Assembly (NCBI GenBank): GCA_036346205.1
Contig: JARFJB010001598.1
Location: forward strand, 711,501 to 775,500
Reading direction: 5' to 3'
From: Vesta saturnalis
Lineage: Eukaryota; Arthropoda; Insecta; Coleoptera; Lampyridae
DNA length: 64,000 nucleotides
Shown here: one piece after another, positions 35,404-46,884 of the stretch
Position numbering within the stretch: the first letter of the stretch is position 1
Layout: every line of letters begins with the position of its first letter
Made by a program: the position numbers and the translations under genes
The notes under the pieces: generated by a model
Told to the model about the DNA's origin: nothing
Database searches by the model: none
Seen by the model: only the letters and a program-made list of their open reading frames with translations

Positions 35404-35725
35404 GGGTCTGGACTACTGGCAATCAAGTTATCTTTACTGATAAAAAGTTATTTCAATTTTCTTGTACTGGGTATATTGAAGTTTATAGAGCCTTTCTAGA
35501 TTTGACGAAAATTATGTTGTCCCTAGGGATAGATCTGTAACTATTGAAACCTGTGATTTATATCCAATTGAAAGTATTTGAGGCGTAATGGATAAACAAA
35601 TGTATAATCCTAATTTTAGGCCCCAAAATAGAGCATTTAGTGAACAGTATTTGGTAAACTCAGTAAACTTTTGGAACAAAACTTCAAATTTGCTTAGAAA
35701 TTTATATGGTTTCATGCTCCAGTCG
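34980..35725 (+). pseudogene. Tc1/mariner-like transposase, split by a (TA)n tract
   Basis: From the ATG at 34980 the plus strand reads MLVRAQIIGLVEDGVSIGAT and, further on, KDAKLVEFLTGNPFETVRTA, the paired helix-turn-helix region of Tc1/mariner enzymes. A (TA)n array at 35326-35401 replaces the middle of the gene. The catalytic part resumes with NQVIFTDKKLFQF (DE of the DDE motif changed to DK), and the C-terminal part near 35560 reads DLYPIES, matching the N-P-I-E block of the family, followed by residues to about 35725. Several stops and shifts occur. The conserved order on both sides of the array supports expansion inside an old transposase. Confidence 0.72.
35326..35401. repeat. (TA)n microsatellite inside transposase remnant
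   Basis: About 37 TA units exactly between the HTH and DDE portions of the Tc1/mariner-like pseudogene. Confidence 0.95.
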
Positions 35726-35829
35726 ACTTAACATCGTCATACAAGAGATGGTTCCTAGCAAAATATTAATTTTTGTAATTATGCATATTTCCCCAATTTT
35801 AATTGTACTTTTGTTAATAAAATTGTGCT

Positions 35830-37189
35830 TTTTTTTTTATTTTTGTTGTTTAGCATTTAATTAAGGTTCTTAAAAACGGAAGAAATTTGTTTTTACAAAT
35901 TAAAAAAATTTATGTTTTTTATCAAAGTAACACACTGTATTATATTTCCTATTTCTAAAGACCCTGTATACTTCATAAACTATCCCTTCAACAAGGCTTC
36001 TATAAAACAACTGTCCCACACCTATGAAAAGTACAAGAGCAGATTTTGACACTGTGCTTTGCCCCGATGGCAACAAGGTTTGAAAGAGTTAAAAATTTAG
36101 TTACGTTGTTAAAGTTTCAGAAAAAAAATTTGGCTTTGTGTAAGTCAGGTTAGAAGAAAAAGTAATTATTGGTCTAGTTATGTAAGACAATGCTGTTTTA
36201 GGAGTTTTTACTTGTGCGGTTGTATTTTACCAGTTGTAGTGTAATTATGTTAGAGTAAATAAATTTTGTAAACCTGCCTCAAGTGAATGAATTAACAGCA
36301 AAAATGCAAGTAGTACATACTGATACTAGATAGGGAAAAGAAGATTGTAAGGAAGTTGATGTCAATAGTGTAAATAAGAATGTTTTCAATGTTAAATGAG
36401 AGAAGAACGGGTGAGAATTAATTCCAAACATAACATTTGATAGTTGTTATGTTACGAATGTGTTTAGTAATACGTATTAAAAGCAAATACAACTCCCTAA
36501 AATAATGAGTAAATAAAAATGGCATTCCTTTAGGGATATTACAGGGCTAACCCACCACTAAAAGGAAGTTTATTACTGGATTTTGATCGGTAATTTTGCT
36601 AGGTTGTTAACAATTTTTTTTAAGCCAATTGGGTTATTATAGTTATTAATTCTTGTGTTATAATTATTTTGTGTAAACACACTTGTTTTGTCGACAAAAG
36701 TTAAAATGGAGTTTTTTTAAAAATATTTTAGGTATTTGTAATGTAACTGCGAAGTTGGTGGTATCTGCTTTACGCCTATCTTTAGCTTTGAAATTAGTTA
36801 ACTAGCACATTTAGTTCCTACTTTAATAAATAAACCACTTTCAAAGGTTAAGACAGGTAGTGCAGGTTATAGTAATGGCCTACAGGGGCCATTTATGTAA
36901 AAAGGAAGTATGGACATGGTCACATCTCCCGGAATGGTACCAAGTATTCCTCAGTAAGGGGAATGAGAGGAAGAAATTTTTTTAAATTTGATACAAACTA
37001 ATGGTTTTTTAGGTGATCCATATCATAATGTAATAGTATCAAAAAATATAAAGCTATTATGTATTTTATCCCGTTTTTTAAAAGTATCTATATAGTGATT
37101 AAAATGGCGAGTAATCTTGGAGTCCTTATAAAATTAAAAGTAATTCTTTTCAAAATTATATTTTGTCATTAAAACTGTTTTAAAGTTCA
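35830..37189. other. Unassigned AT-rich sequence
   Basis: No gene, terminus or RNA recognised across about 1.36 kb. Confidence 0.5.
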
Positions 37190-37505
37190 TTCAGAAAAGC
37201 TAGTTTTTTCGCTGATTCAAATTTATTTCACATCAAAAAAAATTCTTTTCGTGGGATGTTGGATCCTGGAAAATACCAACAGTTTAACAATTTTTAATAA
37301 GTATATCTTCACTCTTGAAGTGTTTAAAAAGATCGACCCATTGGTTCTTAACAGAAACTTATTTCCATTCTTTTATTTTGTAACTGGCTGTATATTTTGT
37401 TTAATACACACAATTTCATCAAAAAGTTCTGAATCTATTTAGATATCAGGGTGTTGTTTTTCAAAAACAGTTAATGAGTTTCTAACATCTGACCACAAAG
37501 GTTCC
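37190..37505 (-). pseudogene. hAT-like transposase C-terminal remnant (part 2)
   Basis: Minus-strand translation gives KKEPLWSDVRNSLTVFEKQH, then IDSELFDEIVCIKQNI, and in another frame WVDLFKHFKSEDILI and CWYFPGSN followed by ERIFF-like residues. This resembles the end of hAT-like transposases, where a W..IF block precedes an IPGSNA..ER.FS motif. It has several stops. It is separated from the upstream piece at 40345-40661 by the DDE_3 element and its TA arrays, so the two appear to be one gene split by that insertion. Confidence 0.5.
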
Positions 37506-37512
37506 TTTTTAG

Positions 37513-37514
<2 letters not shown>

Positions 37515-37586
<72 letters not shown>
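37515..37586. repeat. (TA)n microsatellite, left flank of DDE_3 element
   Basis: About 36 AT units directly next to the CAGGGTGG tip at 37588. Confidence 0.95.
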
Positions 37587-37587
<1 letters not shown>

Positions 37588-37589
<2 letters not shown>

Positions 37590-40289
37590 GGGTGGCGCAT
37601 TAGTGTGACAAAGTCCCATATCTCCTTTATTTAAAGAGATACAAAAAAAATTAAATACAAAAGTTGTAAGATATGTTCTGGTGCATATTCCAAAATATTT
37701 TTAATTATACAGGGTAGATCATAAAAGCTTAGAAGTAATTTTAATTTTTTTTTAAATAGAAAACCCTATATTTTATTACATATTTAGATTCTACATACAA
37801 TTTTAGACACATTTTATGTATAATGTCCTATAGCTAAGTCTAACCGTTTTTGACAAATTTCAAGTTTTTTGTCAACGATGTCGTTTGCAGGCCAAAACAT
37901 AGGTGGAACTCTTTTCTAAACGAAGCCTTTATCAATTAGTTATGGTTGGTTTCCTTGGAAATGGGGACCTACTCTAATGGGCTGTATTGATATTTTTGTA
38001 ATTCTTTCATACAGGGTGATCAAAAATGGACAATAAAAAGTAGATTCAATAAAACCTATAGTCATTTTTTTTAATGGAAACCCCCTATTTTTTTAATTCT
38101 ATCTTATTTAGCATTAAAAATAAGGGCGACTTTATATAAGAGTGTATATTCCAAAAAATTGTTTTTGAAATAATGATAATTTAACATTTTTTTATTGTAA
38201 AAAGGCTATACGGCTTTCAAGTTTTGTTGTTAGTTGGCCGTGATGGCGGGGTGCGGCGAAACTAAAAAAATCGAGCACTTCAGATCGTAATATTACAATT
38301 TATTGAACCCCATATAAATAATTATTTTATTAAACGAACTTAAAGTAAAGACAATATTTTTTTGATTCAACAAGGTATATCCTAATCATAAACTTAACAC
38401 CTCTAATGTAACTAAACCTGTAACTAATTATACAGATAAAAGTACTAGAAACACGTCAAATACGTACTACCTAATAAGTTGTTCGAAATGTCCGCCTCTT
38501 TCTTGAATACACAATGCAATACGTCTCTCAAATTCGCTGCTTAAATTTCTACACATTTCAACACTAATGTTTAGAAAACAGTTTCTAATCCTAATCTTTA
38601 TGTCTTCCTTTGTTGTAGGCGGTATTTTATAAACCTGCTAAAGTCCATTTTAGTAAGATCTGGGGATCTAGCAGGCCAAGCAACAGGCCCTCCCCTCCCA
38701 ATCCAACATTCTGGATATCTAGCATTTAAAAAAGTTATTATCGGACCTGTATGCTGTACTGGGGCCCCATCATGAAGAAACCACATTTCTTACTGCGTAT
38801 CCTGTGGCACTTGACGCAACAAATTAGGTAGATGGTTTTTCAGAAAGCCTAAGTATACTTCCCCTGTTACTCATTGATCAAAAAATATGGTCCAATTACA
38901 TGATTACCGACAACACCTCCCCAAACATTTAAAGACCATCTAGTATGAGAAGTATATCTTACAAAATGTGGATTTTCGGTAGAATAGTAATGAAAATTGT
39001 GTCTGTTAACACTTCCGTTTCTGTGAAATGTGGCCTCATCTGTAAATAAAATCAAATGAACAAAATTTCTTTGTTGGTTTATTTTGTTTTGAGCCCATTG
39101 ACAAAATTCCAGTCATCTTTGATAATCTTCAGGAACCAACTCTTGAAGTAGTTGAACGTGATAGGGGTGCATTTTTTGAGACTTCAATATCCGCTGTACC
39201 GTACGTCGTTCAACACCAACCTACTGAGAAATGGGTCGTTGTCCAATATATGGATTTTCGGTAACTGTTAATAGTACATTTAATTGATTTTCCTCAGTCT
39301 GTGCACGTTTTTCCTTAGTATTTTTTCATAGAACACATTGCCAGTTCTTTCAAAACGCTCCAAAAGCTTTTCAAATGTCCTTCTTTCAGGTTGCCGTCTC
39401 TCTGGAAACCGTTGTTGATACATTCTTCTTGCTAAGAGTGTATTCTTATCACTAGCTCCCAAAACTAAAATCATATCAACCATCTCGGCTTGCGAAAAAT
39501 TCATTATTTACAATTCTAATTCAAGTTTTAAATCAATTTGCTATAAAATACACTAATGCATCACACAAATTATCAACTGACAATAAATAATGACGTTTCT
39601 GATGATCTCTATTATTTTTATATGCCTCGCCGTCACGGCCAACTAACAACAAAACTTGAACGCCGTAAGGTCTTTTTACAATAAAAAATGTTAAATTGTC
39701 ATTATTTCAAAAACTACAATTTTTTGGAATATACACTTATACAAAGTCACCCTTCTTTTTGATGCTAAATAAGATAGAATTAAAAAAATAGGGCGTTTCC
39801 ATTAAAAAAAATGACTTTATAGTTTTTTGTTATTCTACTTTTTATTGTCCATTTTTGATCACCCTGTATGAATATATTACAATAATATCAATACAGCCCA
39901 TTAGAGTAGGTCCCCATTTCCAAGGAAACCAACCATAACTAATTGATAAAGGCTTCGCTTAGAAAAGATATCCACCTATGTTTTGGCCTGCAAACGTCAT
40001 TTTTGACAAAAAATTTGAAATTTGTCAAAAAGGGTTAGACTTAGGTATAGAACATTATACATAAAATGCGTCTAAAATTGTATGTAGAATCTAAATATGT
40101 AATAATATTTAGGGTTTTCTGTTTAAAAAAGATTGAAAATTACTTCTAAGCTTTTATGATCTACCCTGTATAATTAAAAATATTTTTGGAATATGCACCA
40201 GAACATATCTTACAATTTTTGTGTTTAATTTTTTTTTGTATCTCTTTAAATAAAGGAGCTATGGGGCTTTGTCACACTAATGCGCCACC

Positions 40290-40292
<3 letters not shown>
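37588..40292 (-). mobile_element. DDE_3 transposon with roughly 0.67-kb inverted ends
   Basis: Tips are CAGGGTGGCGCATTAGTGTG at 37588 and its reverse complement ending at 40292. Inverted arms run 37588-about 38255 and about 39628-40292. The inner boundaries carry TTGTTGTTAGTTGGCCGTGA and its complement. The transposase is in the middle on the minus strand. Element length is 2705 bp. Both ends sit in (TA)n arrays, as in the 12404-14701 element, with which it shares the CAGGGTG tip and enzyme type. Confidence 0.88.
38598..39504 (-). pseudogene. DUF4817/DDE_3 transposase, frameshifted
   Basis: Minus strand from the ATG at 39504: helix-turn-helix segment MNFSQAEMVDMILVLGASDK, then RMYQQRFPERRQPERRTFEK. 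A broken linker follows. 38867-39055 holds the first catalytic Asp in ILFTDEATFHRNG and the NRHNFHYYSTENPH block. 38598-38786 holds the second in WFLHDGAPVQHTG and the motif WIGRGGPVAWPARSPDLTKM, where the usual L-D-F is altered. Three frames are needed, so it cannot be made as one protein. Same subfamily as 13179-13825. Confidence 0.83.

Positions 40293-40340
<48 letters not shown>
40293..40340. repeat. (TA)n microsatellite, right flank of DDE_3 element
   Basis: About 24 AT units following the CCACCCTG tip at 40292. Confidence 0.95.
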
Positions 40341-40342
<2 letters not shown>

Positions 40343-40344
40343 AA

Positions 40345-40661
40345 TGAAACGCTTACGTAAATCTTCAGTGTTGCGTCCATTTATACAAATACGCTATAAA
40401 ACATGGTCATTGTGTTACGTCTAGGTGTTTTTCATTTACCAAAGCTACTAGAATAGTGTTTACTAAATTTGGCCAAAAGACTTCATTTTTCTGTTCTATT
40501 AATTGTTGTTTTAAATTTGATACAACCATGTGTACTTCTACCATAGAAGATTTTTCAGATTTCACTTGCAACACAACACATTTCCGAAACGTAGAAGCCT
40601 GTATGTGAAGAAACCATACCCAAACTTCAAAAAAATTGATTTTAAAATTATTAAGAATCAA
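40345..40661 (-). pseudogene. hAT-like transposase remnant (part 1)
   Basis: Minus-strand frame reads KSEKSSMVEVHMVVSNLKQQ and EVFWPNLVNTILVALVNEKH before stopping at 40407. It continues in other frames to the TA array. It lacks a definitive catalytic motif. Its strand and position match the C-terminal-like piece at 37190-37505 on the other side of the DDE_3 element, which is why I pair them. The hAT-like call is tentative. Confidence 0.4.
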
Positions 40662-40689
40662 TGTAGGACATTCTTCTTGAGAGAGAAAG

Positions 40690-42160
40690 TACTCTGTGCC
40701 CCCCCCCCCCTTGTTGTAAATAGTGTTCTAATAAAGGGCCCTAATGCTAAGTTGTAAGACAAGTATAGGAACTTGTGTTAGGGTCTGCGCGCTCCTGTCG
40801 TGGACCCCTTGAACATTTTCAATAGCGACTTAGGGCGAGTCTTGTTTATAAATCTAGAACCGTTTGTGTGAGAGGTTATTTCCGTTAAGACAGTGCCTGC
40901 AAGTAAATAATATAGTGGTCTGGCCCTGAGCTTGGTTATATTTGTTTGTATGTTATTATGTAGGCATTTTTTACTAGTTTAAATTTACAACATAGTTTTA
41001 TCATTGTATGCAAAACGTGACAATAGTGTTACATGCTAATCTGATGTCGTTTGTTTATGAAGCCTGTTTTTTTTTGCACGCTGCAAGTTAAATCAGACTT
41101 ATTTTTTTAAATTGAGAGCTGGTTTTGCATGATGTAAGTTAAATCAATTTGGTATTTTTGAATGGTGGTTGCTTCTAGCAAACTGTAAGTTAGTCTAATC
41201 AGTATTTTTGAACTGTATTCTTGATTTGGTTGATTGACTGAGATTGATCTGATTGTTTGATGTGATCGAGCGTGATTTGTTTGAAATTGATCTGCTTAAT
41301 TGATTTGATTGATTTGTTTGTTTGAGAAGGAGACGAGAGAGAGAGAGAGATAGAGAGGGGGAGACACGAACACAATCAGCCTCTATTACAGAAAACATTC
41401 ATTAATCCATACACCACTAGATGGCGCCACAATCCGACCCTAATTAGTCCTTATAATATACCGATAGGTGGCGCCACCTTTATCACAGGAAATATTCATT
41501 AGTCCATACACAACTAGATTGCGACACAAATTCAAATTTTGCAACAAGGGGGCACGACTGGAGGGCATTGGCCTTAACACATATTCCTATACTTGTTTTA
41601 CAAGTTAGCATTAGGCTCCTTATTAGGAAACTATTTATTCATCGTTTAGGGCGCAGACCCTAACCCAAGCTCCTATACTAGTCTTACAAGTTAGCATTAG
41701 GGCCCCTTGTTAGAATAATATTTATCGTTAAGGGGGGCACAGACTCTAACACAAGTTCCTATATCTGCCTTATGAAATAGAATTAGGGCCCCCTTATTTT
41801 CAAATTTCCCGCCATAACGAACAATCAGCTGAAAGCGTAACCTAATATTCAACCAGAAACAGCGCTTTAAACTTCCAATCCAAGCACAGTACAGTCTGGG
41901 CGGAGTCTAAGGACCAATCAAAAACCAGCGGGGCTTGGTCTGCCATTAGGTCCTCCAATCCGAACGCTCGGGCTGGTCACGTGCTACCCCCACCCAGCCC
42001 CCTGCGCACGCATTTTGCAACCCTCCATAGACTGAACTGACAAAAGGCTCTTAATACTGCCAAAAAGGCCATAATTAGGGGTTAAACTGTCGTCAGGGGG
42101 GTGAAAATTCCACCAAGGGGTTGAAAATGGCCCCAAAAAGAATCCGTCAAAAAACAATAT
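40690..42160 (+). repeat. Dispersed repeat family, copy A
   Basis: Contains several related units: AAGACAAGTATAGGAACTTG with GGGCCCTAATGC (about 40735), repeated with variation at about 41590, 41680 and 41760. CACTAGATGGCGCCAC is at 41424, preceded by a GA-rich tract (41333-41362) and GATTGATT-rich DNA (41220-41320). TAATTAGGGGTTAAA and GGGTGAAAATTCC are near 42070-42120. The same blocks occur in reverse order and orientation at 56180-57480. No ORF with a recognisable motif, so the class of element is unknown. Confidence 0.65.
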
Positions 42161-43314
42161 CTATTTTAGTTTGGTTCCGTTTGAGCTGAATAACTTCACC
42201 ATTACCTGTGCTGAGTTGTAATGCCTTTCCTTTATTAATTGTGTTGTTGTTTGACGACCTCCATGCCCAGTTCCCTGGTGAGCAGCTTTATGGCATCATA
42301 ACATTCACTCGAGCGTAAAATAATCTTTCCAGATTTTTTAAGTAAAATTACATAATATGACTCAATTCTTTAAAATTATAAGTATTTACCACATAATAAA
42401 CATTTTTGTTACTGGTGTTAATTAATTAAAAGCCCAACAATAAAACACGTACACACCAAAAGACATATGGCATATCGTTTTGTAAAAGAACCTCTTTTTA
42501 TTGCTGCTATTGTTACATGTGAAGTAGGTTGTGGTGAATTAACTATCAACGTTTTCTTATTATTCTATGATACGCATGAGATTTTAAAAGATCGTGTAGA
42601 TTACGAGAGGAACGGGTCTAAACTTGTGTGCAATAATGGAGTGATCAAGATCTTGGTTACACACTCCGTTATCGTGATGCATGGTGCTCATGATGCGTAA
42701 TATTTTTATTCCGTTTCGGAATATAGGAAACTATCGACATGCCTGTCCTTGGTAAAGTAAAATTTTGAAGAAACAACTTCTATCCTGTCGCAGACCAATA
42801 CGGCTGGCAATTCAGGCTTATTTTTGCGAATACTGCCAAGCAGGGTTATTTTTCTTTTCAATAGCATTTGCGCCAGATCGTACGAGGTAAAAAAATACTT
42901 TTCTTCTTAAAAGTGAGGTTTCTAATTTTTAAGGGAAAAATATTACTTAACCTATTAAAATTAAGTAATTTTCAATTTTTTGTGGTAATCATTAGAAATT
43001 AGCGTTAAATTTTTTTTAATGTTATATTACTAAGGTATGTGTGTGCGTGACAACATCGTTCGAGTAGGCAACTATTTTTCATGTAAAATTGTTGTAAAAA
43101 TTTAAAAGTTATTACTTATATTAAATATATCGTGTAATAATTACTTCGAATTCCAATTATTTATTTCCAGTGAAAAACCATACCATATAGTATTATGAAT
43201 GTATAGTACCTAATAAATAAGTTAAATTAAATTGTGTAAATCGGGCAGTGGGTACCTTATAACAAGTCGAGAAAAAGTTAGCAAACCAGGCCCTATACTA
43301 TAACTATAATGAAG
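42161..43314. other. Unassigned sequence
   Basis: No supported gene. The 77-codon frame at 42467-42700 shows no recognisable motif; I do not call it. Confidence 0.45.
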
Positions 43315-43399
43315 GTATTTAACAGGGACGTAGCTAGAATTTTTACGGAGGGTGGACTGTCAGTGGGCCAAAATATTGTTGGGTGGGTCCTATATCCGA

Positions 43400-43784
43400 T
43401 GTTTTTTTAGGACATTCAAAAAGATTTTGAATTAAGGAATTGAAAAAACTTGCCTATTGCAAAACACACATTTTATTACGAAGATACGTTTTCAAACGTC
43501 TTAAGCAGGAAAATGTACGCTCACAGCCCGCACTAGAAACAGGAATAGTGATAGCCGTCACTGATTTTATTATTGATTGTATTAAGTAGCTCGATTAGTT
43601 GCATTATATTAGTAATATTTACATTATTTTCTAGTTCATACCGATTTATTGTTTTAGGTAATATTTTTAGTTGGGCTTTCAGTGTTTCACTATCAGCTTT
43701 ATAATGATCTACTAACGGTTTCAGACAGTCATAATCTAAGAAATCTTTATTTCCCGGATGGGAATTTTCTAGTCCTTTGAGCAT
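43400..43784 (-). pseudogene. hAT transposase C-terminal dimerisation segment
   Basis: The minus-strand frame at 43560-43784 gives MLKGLENSHPGNKDFLDYDC and ends of helices typical of late hAT regions. After a shift at about 43550, the stretch to about 43460 reads AITIPVSSAGCERTFSCLRR and LKTYLRNKM, the classic hAT dimerisation motif with IPVSSAxCERxFS. It is separated from the preceding coding block (48768-48998) by the element at 43914-48743. Confidence 0.85.
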
Positions 43785-44586
43785 TTCTTTTCTTGTTCCG
43801 ATTTTTTATTCTTCGGTATTTCAATATTATTTGTTTGACTGATTTTGACGGCTTCAGAATATATTTCAAACATACATTTACTGTCAGATTTCATTTCCGT
43901 AAAAACATCTATAGTCGGGCCGGCGAGAGGTGTCTTATGACACATCTTTTAGTAAAGGATGGTTTAAGATTTTAAAAACGTATGTCGTTATTGGTTCATA
44001 TAGTTAGTAATTTTGAATACCAACAAAACATCGTCAATGTATCTAGGTTATTTTCAACTTTAAGCCGCGCTGTCAAATTTAAATAAAATTACTGTTTGAA
44101 TATCTCGGGATTTAGTATCCTAAAGATCTTAAAAATTCCCATCCACTTGTATAAATAAAGTCGAATTTCGTTTAAGGTCTGTTCGCACTTATTCTGGCAT
44201 GTAACGTCCACAGAGTGTGGGTAGTCATGTGATAATAATATATTGTACAACTGTAAACGATTATCATAACTGAGACCAGGTCAACAAAATTTCGTTTTGG
44301 ACCTGTTTTACAAATTAATTATATCAATAATTTTCAATAAGAAACGAATTAGCTAGCAGTAAACAGTGCCCGAATGAAGTGCGAAAAGGTTGGTTAATTG
44401 CAGAGGATCGATTTTAGCCGACAGATCTCACTGCGTTAAAAGAGTGAAGACTGTGATTTGGTTATCGAAGCCACTTATAAATAACTGATTTTGTCATAAA
44501 TAAATACATTGTTTTGGATGTTAAAAATTAGATTTATTATTAGTTAATAGTATAACCGATTTTAAAAATCTCAGTTTACAGTTTGT

Positions 44587-44588
<2 letters not shown>

Positions 44589-44637
<49 letters not shown>
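44589..44637. repeat. (TA)n microsatellite
   Basis: About 24 AT units; a second, shorter array lies at 44695-44717. Confidence 0.95.
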
Positions 44638-44642
<5 letters not shown>

Positions 44643-45629
44643 GTATTGTTATTGTATTTAATTGGCGAACAAATGGGACACTAAAATGTGGCTATATATA
44701 TATATATATATATATATTTGATTATTATTATTTGTTTAAAATATTTAATATTTATGTTCTGAACTAGCTCAATATCTCAAATGGGGATAGGGTTCAATAA
44801 TTGTATTTTAAACTTTGACTGTTGGCAATTTAACATCATTTATAACATTTAACCTACTAAATCCTTTAAATTATAATAACTGCATTTATATAGTAAACGG
44901 GTAATCATTGAAAATTTTATTATACACATGGAAATGTTTACGTTAAATAAATTGTAAATTATACTGAATGGTTTCTGTGTGAAACAGACTTTAGTTGAAT
45001 CTGCACAATAACGCATGCGTTGCGTTATAACTGACTTTATCAAATGCAGCCTGTCAAAAATTACAATAAATGATCTACAAAATGTGAGTACAAGTTTGTT
45101 TTGGTTCAAAATAAAATTAAAATGTTGATAAATACACCAATTCATTCACTTTTGTTTAGATGTTGGTTTAAATACTTACAAGATTTTTCGGATTTAAATT
45201 TTTGTTTTATTTGCATATAAATTTTAATTGATTGCAATTTTATTTTAGATACTGTTATGGAATTCAGTTTATTTAATACTCTGCGTCACTTCCAAGAAAA
45301 ATAAACATCAAATCCAAAATAATTGCATGAATTTATTAACATAAAAAAAAACACATGAACCGATATTTGAACACGAATTCAAATTTGAAACAATTATATT
45401 ATAATCGACACTAATAATCGGTAACCTAATTTTTATCTTTTGTTATAGGTTAAAACAATTGTTTCTGAGATCTCGATTCTACGTTGATCGCGTTTCAAAA
45501 TCCGAAAATGTTAACGAAACTTGTAGCTTACTCGTTAAACACCAACACTATTAACACTATGACTTATTAGTCACAAAAAACAGAAAACATACAGAACACA
45601 GAGAGAGTGAGAAATCAGAAGCAATTCCT

Positions 45630-45635
45630 TTTATA
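45630..45635 (-). promoter_or_regulatory. Possible LTR-type TATA box
   Basis: Minus strand TATAAAAGGAATTGC, followed downstream by CTCACTCTCTCTGTG. Similar in layout to the box at 9049-9054. Confidence 0.22.
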
Positions 45636-46697
45636 CTTTTCACTTGGATACCAAATTGTCAACTTTTTTTCTACATTACACACAAAGAATCCAAGCATTT
45701 GATTGGTCTAAACAAAATGGTTAACTTAACTAAAATACAAAATATGCTATAACTGTTTTATAACAAGTCGGATTTGGTTTTTGAATACAGATTTGGAATC
45801 AGGGCAAGATTCCGCATAAAAGACACCCCACAATCCCTATTTCGCTTGGAAGCTTTGCATTTTGACAATTTAAAATCTAAATTTACCTATATCTACCAAA
45901 ATCTATATTCTACACCTAAACTAATTACATATTCGGAATCTACATGAAATACTATATCAGAATACATTTATTTCAAATCATTTAACTTAATTTTAACAGA
46001 AATTCCATTTTCATATTTAAATTTTAGGTAGTTAACCCAAATTTTATGTTCATATTACTTTTATATTGTAAATTTCTTTATGCAAACGAGGGAAACCTAC
46101 TAATATGTGTTATTATAATCTATTTTAAACTTAACTTATCCTAAAAACACTACAAATTTAAACTTAACTTATCCTAAAAACGCTACAAATTTACATAATC
46201 CTTAAATATAGTAATTAACCTATCTTAATGTATTTTTACTTGTAACTTGCGTTTAAAACGTCTAAATCATTTGAAATGTTAATTTATCATGTTCTTATAG
46301 CTATCTTTAACACAAATACTGTTTACTTTTAGTCCATAGTTCATAACTTTATCATTTCAGAAATTCATATTGTTTAACACATTTATGTAAATTTTATATA
46401 TAAAATGTAATTTTATATTAAATATCACATTGTAGAAATGTTGTTCATGTTCTTATCAATGTTTCTACATCACTACCACTTCTCCTGCACTTTTTATACA
46501 CTTTGCCTGTGAAATATAAATATACAGTGTTCGCACTATAACCCTTTTTTAAAGTTTATATAGTTCCTGCATTGTACCTATATCTATACATGTTCTATAT
46601 TTTAGAATTAACCTACATCGTGTGATTAATATCTGTAAAGTGTTTAAACTGCTTAAACAAATTGATTAAACTGTAAAATTACTGAAATATATTCACC

Positions 46698-46699
<2 letters not shown>

Positions 46700-46764
<65 letters not shown>
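46700..46764. repeat. (TA)n microsatellite
   Basis: About 32 TA units shortly downstream of the copy 2 transposase. Confidence 0.95.
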
Positions 46765-46768
<4 letters not shown>

Positions 46769-46884
46769 GAATGTAAACTTAAGTATAGCTACAGAGGTAT
46801 ATGTTAAATATAATAATTCTTTACAATGTTATAAAGTAACTAAGATTCTAATTTTTGCTCTAAATTCAAATATTGGACATCTTA

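Larger units (their letters stand above)
44180..46850. other. Non-coding block with TA arrays and an LTR-like promoter
   Basis: AT-rich DNA between the transposase 3' end (about 46885) and the left tip region of copy 2. It holds three (TA)n arrays and, on the minus strand near 45635, GTATAAAAGGAATTGCTTC followed by an ACTCTCTCTGTG start-site-like stretch. This resembles the promoter of an LTR retrotransposon, but no LTR pair or coding sequence was found. Confidence 0.3.

Noticed and set aside
41195..41398. Ser/Leu-rich minus-strand ORF
   Set aside because: Translation of GA-rich and GATT-rich simple repeats within the dispersed repeat.
42467..42700. 77-codon ORF beginning MAYRFVKEPL
   Set aside because: Reads somewhat protein-like, but I recognise no motif and find no splice or repeat context. 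Left uncalled.
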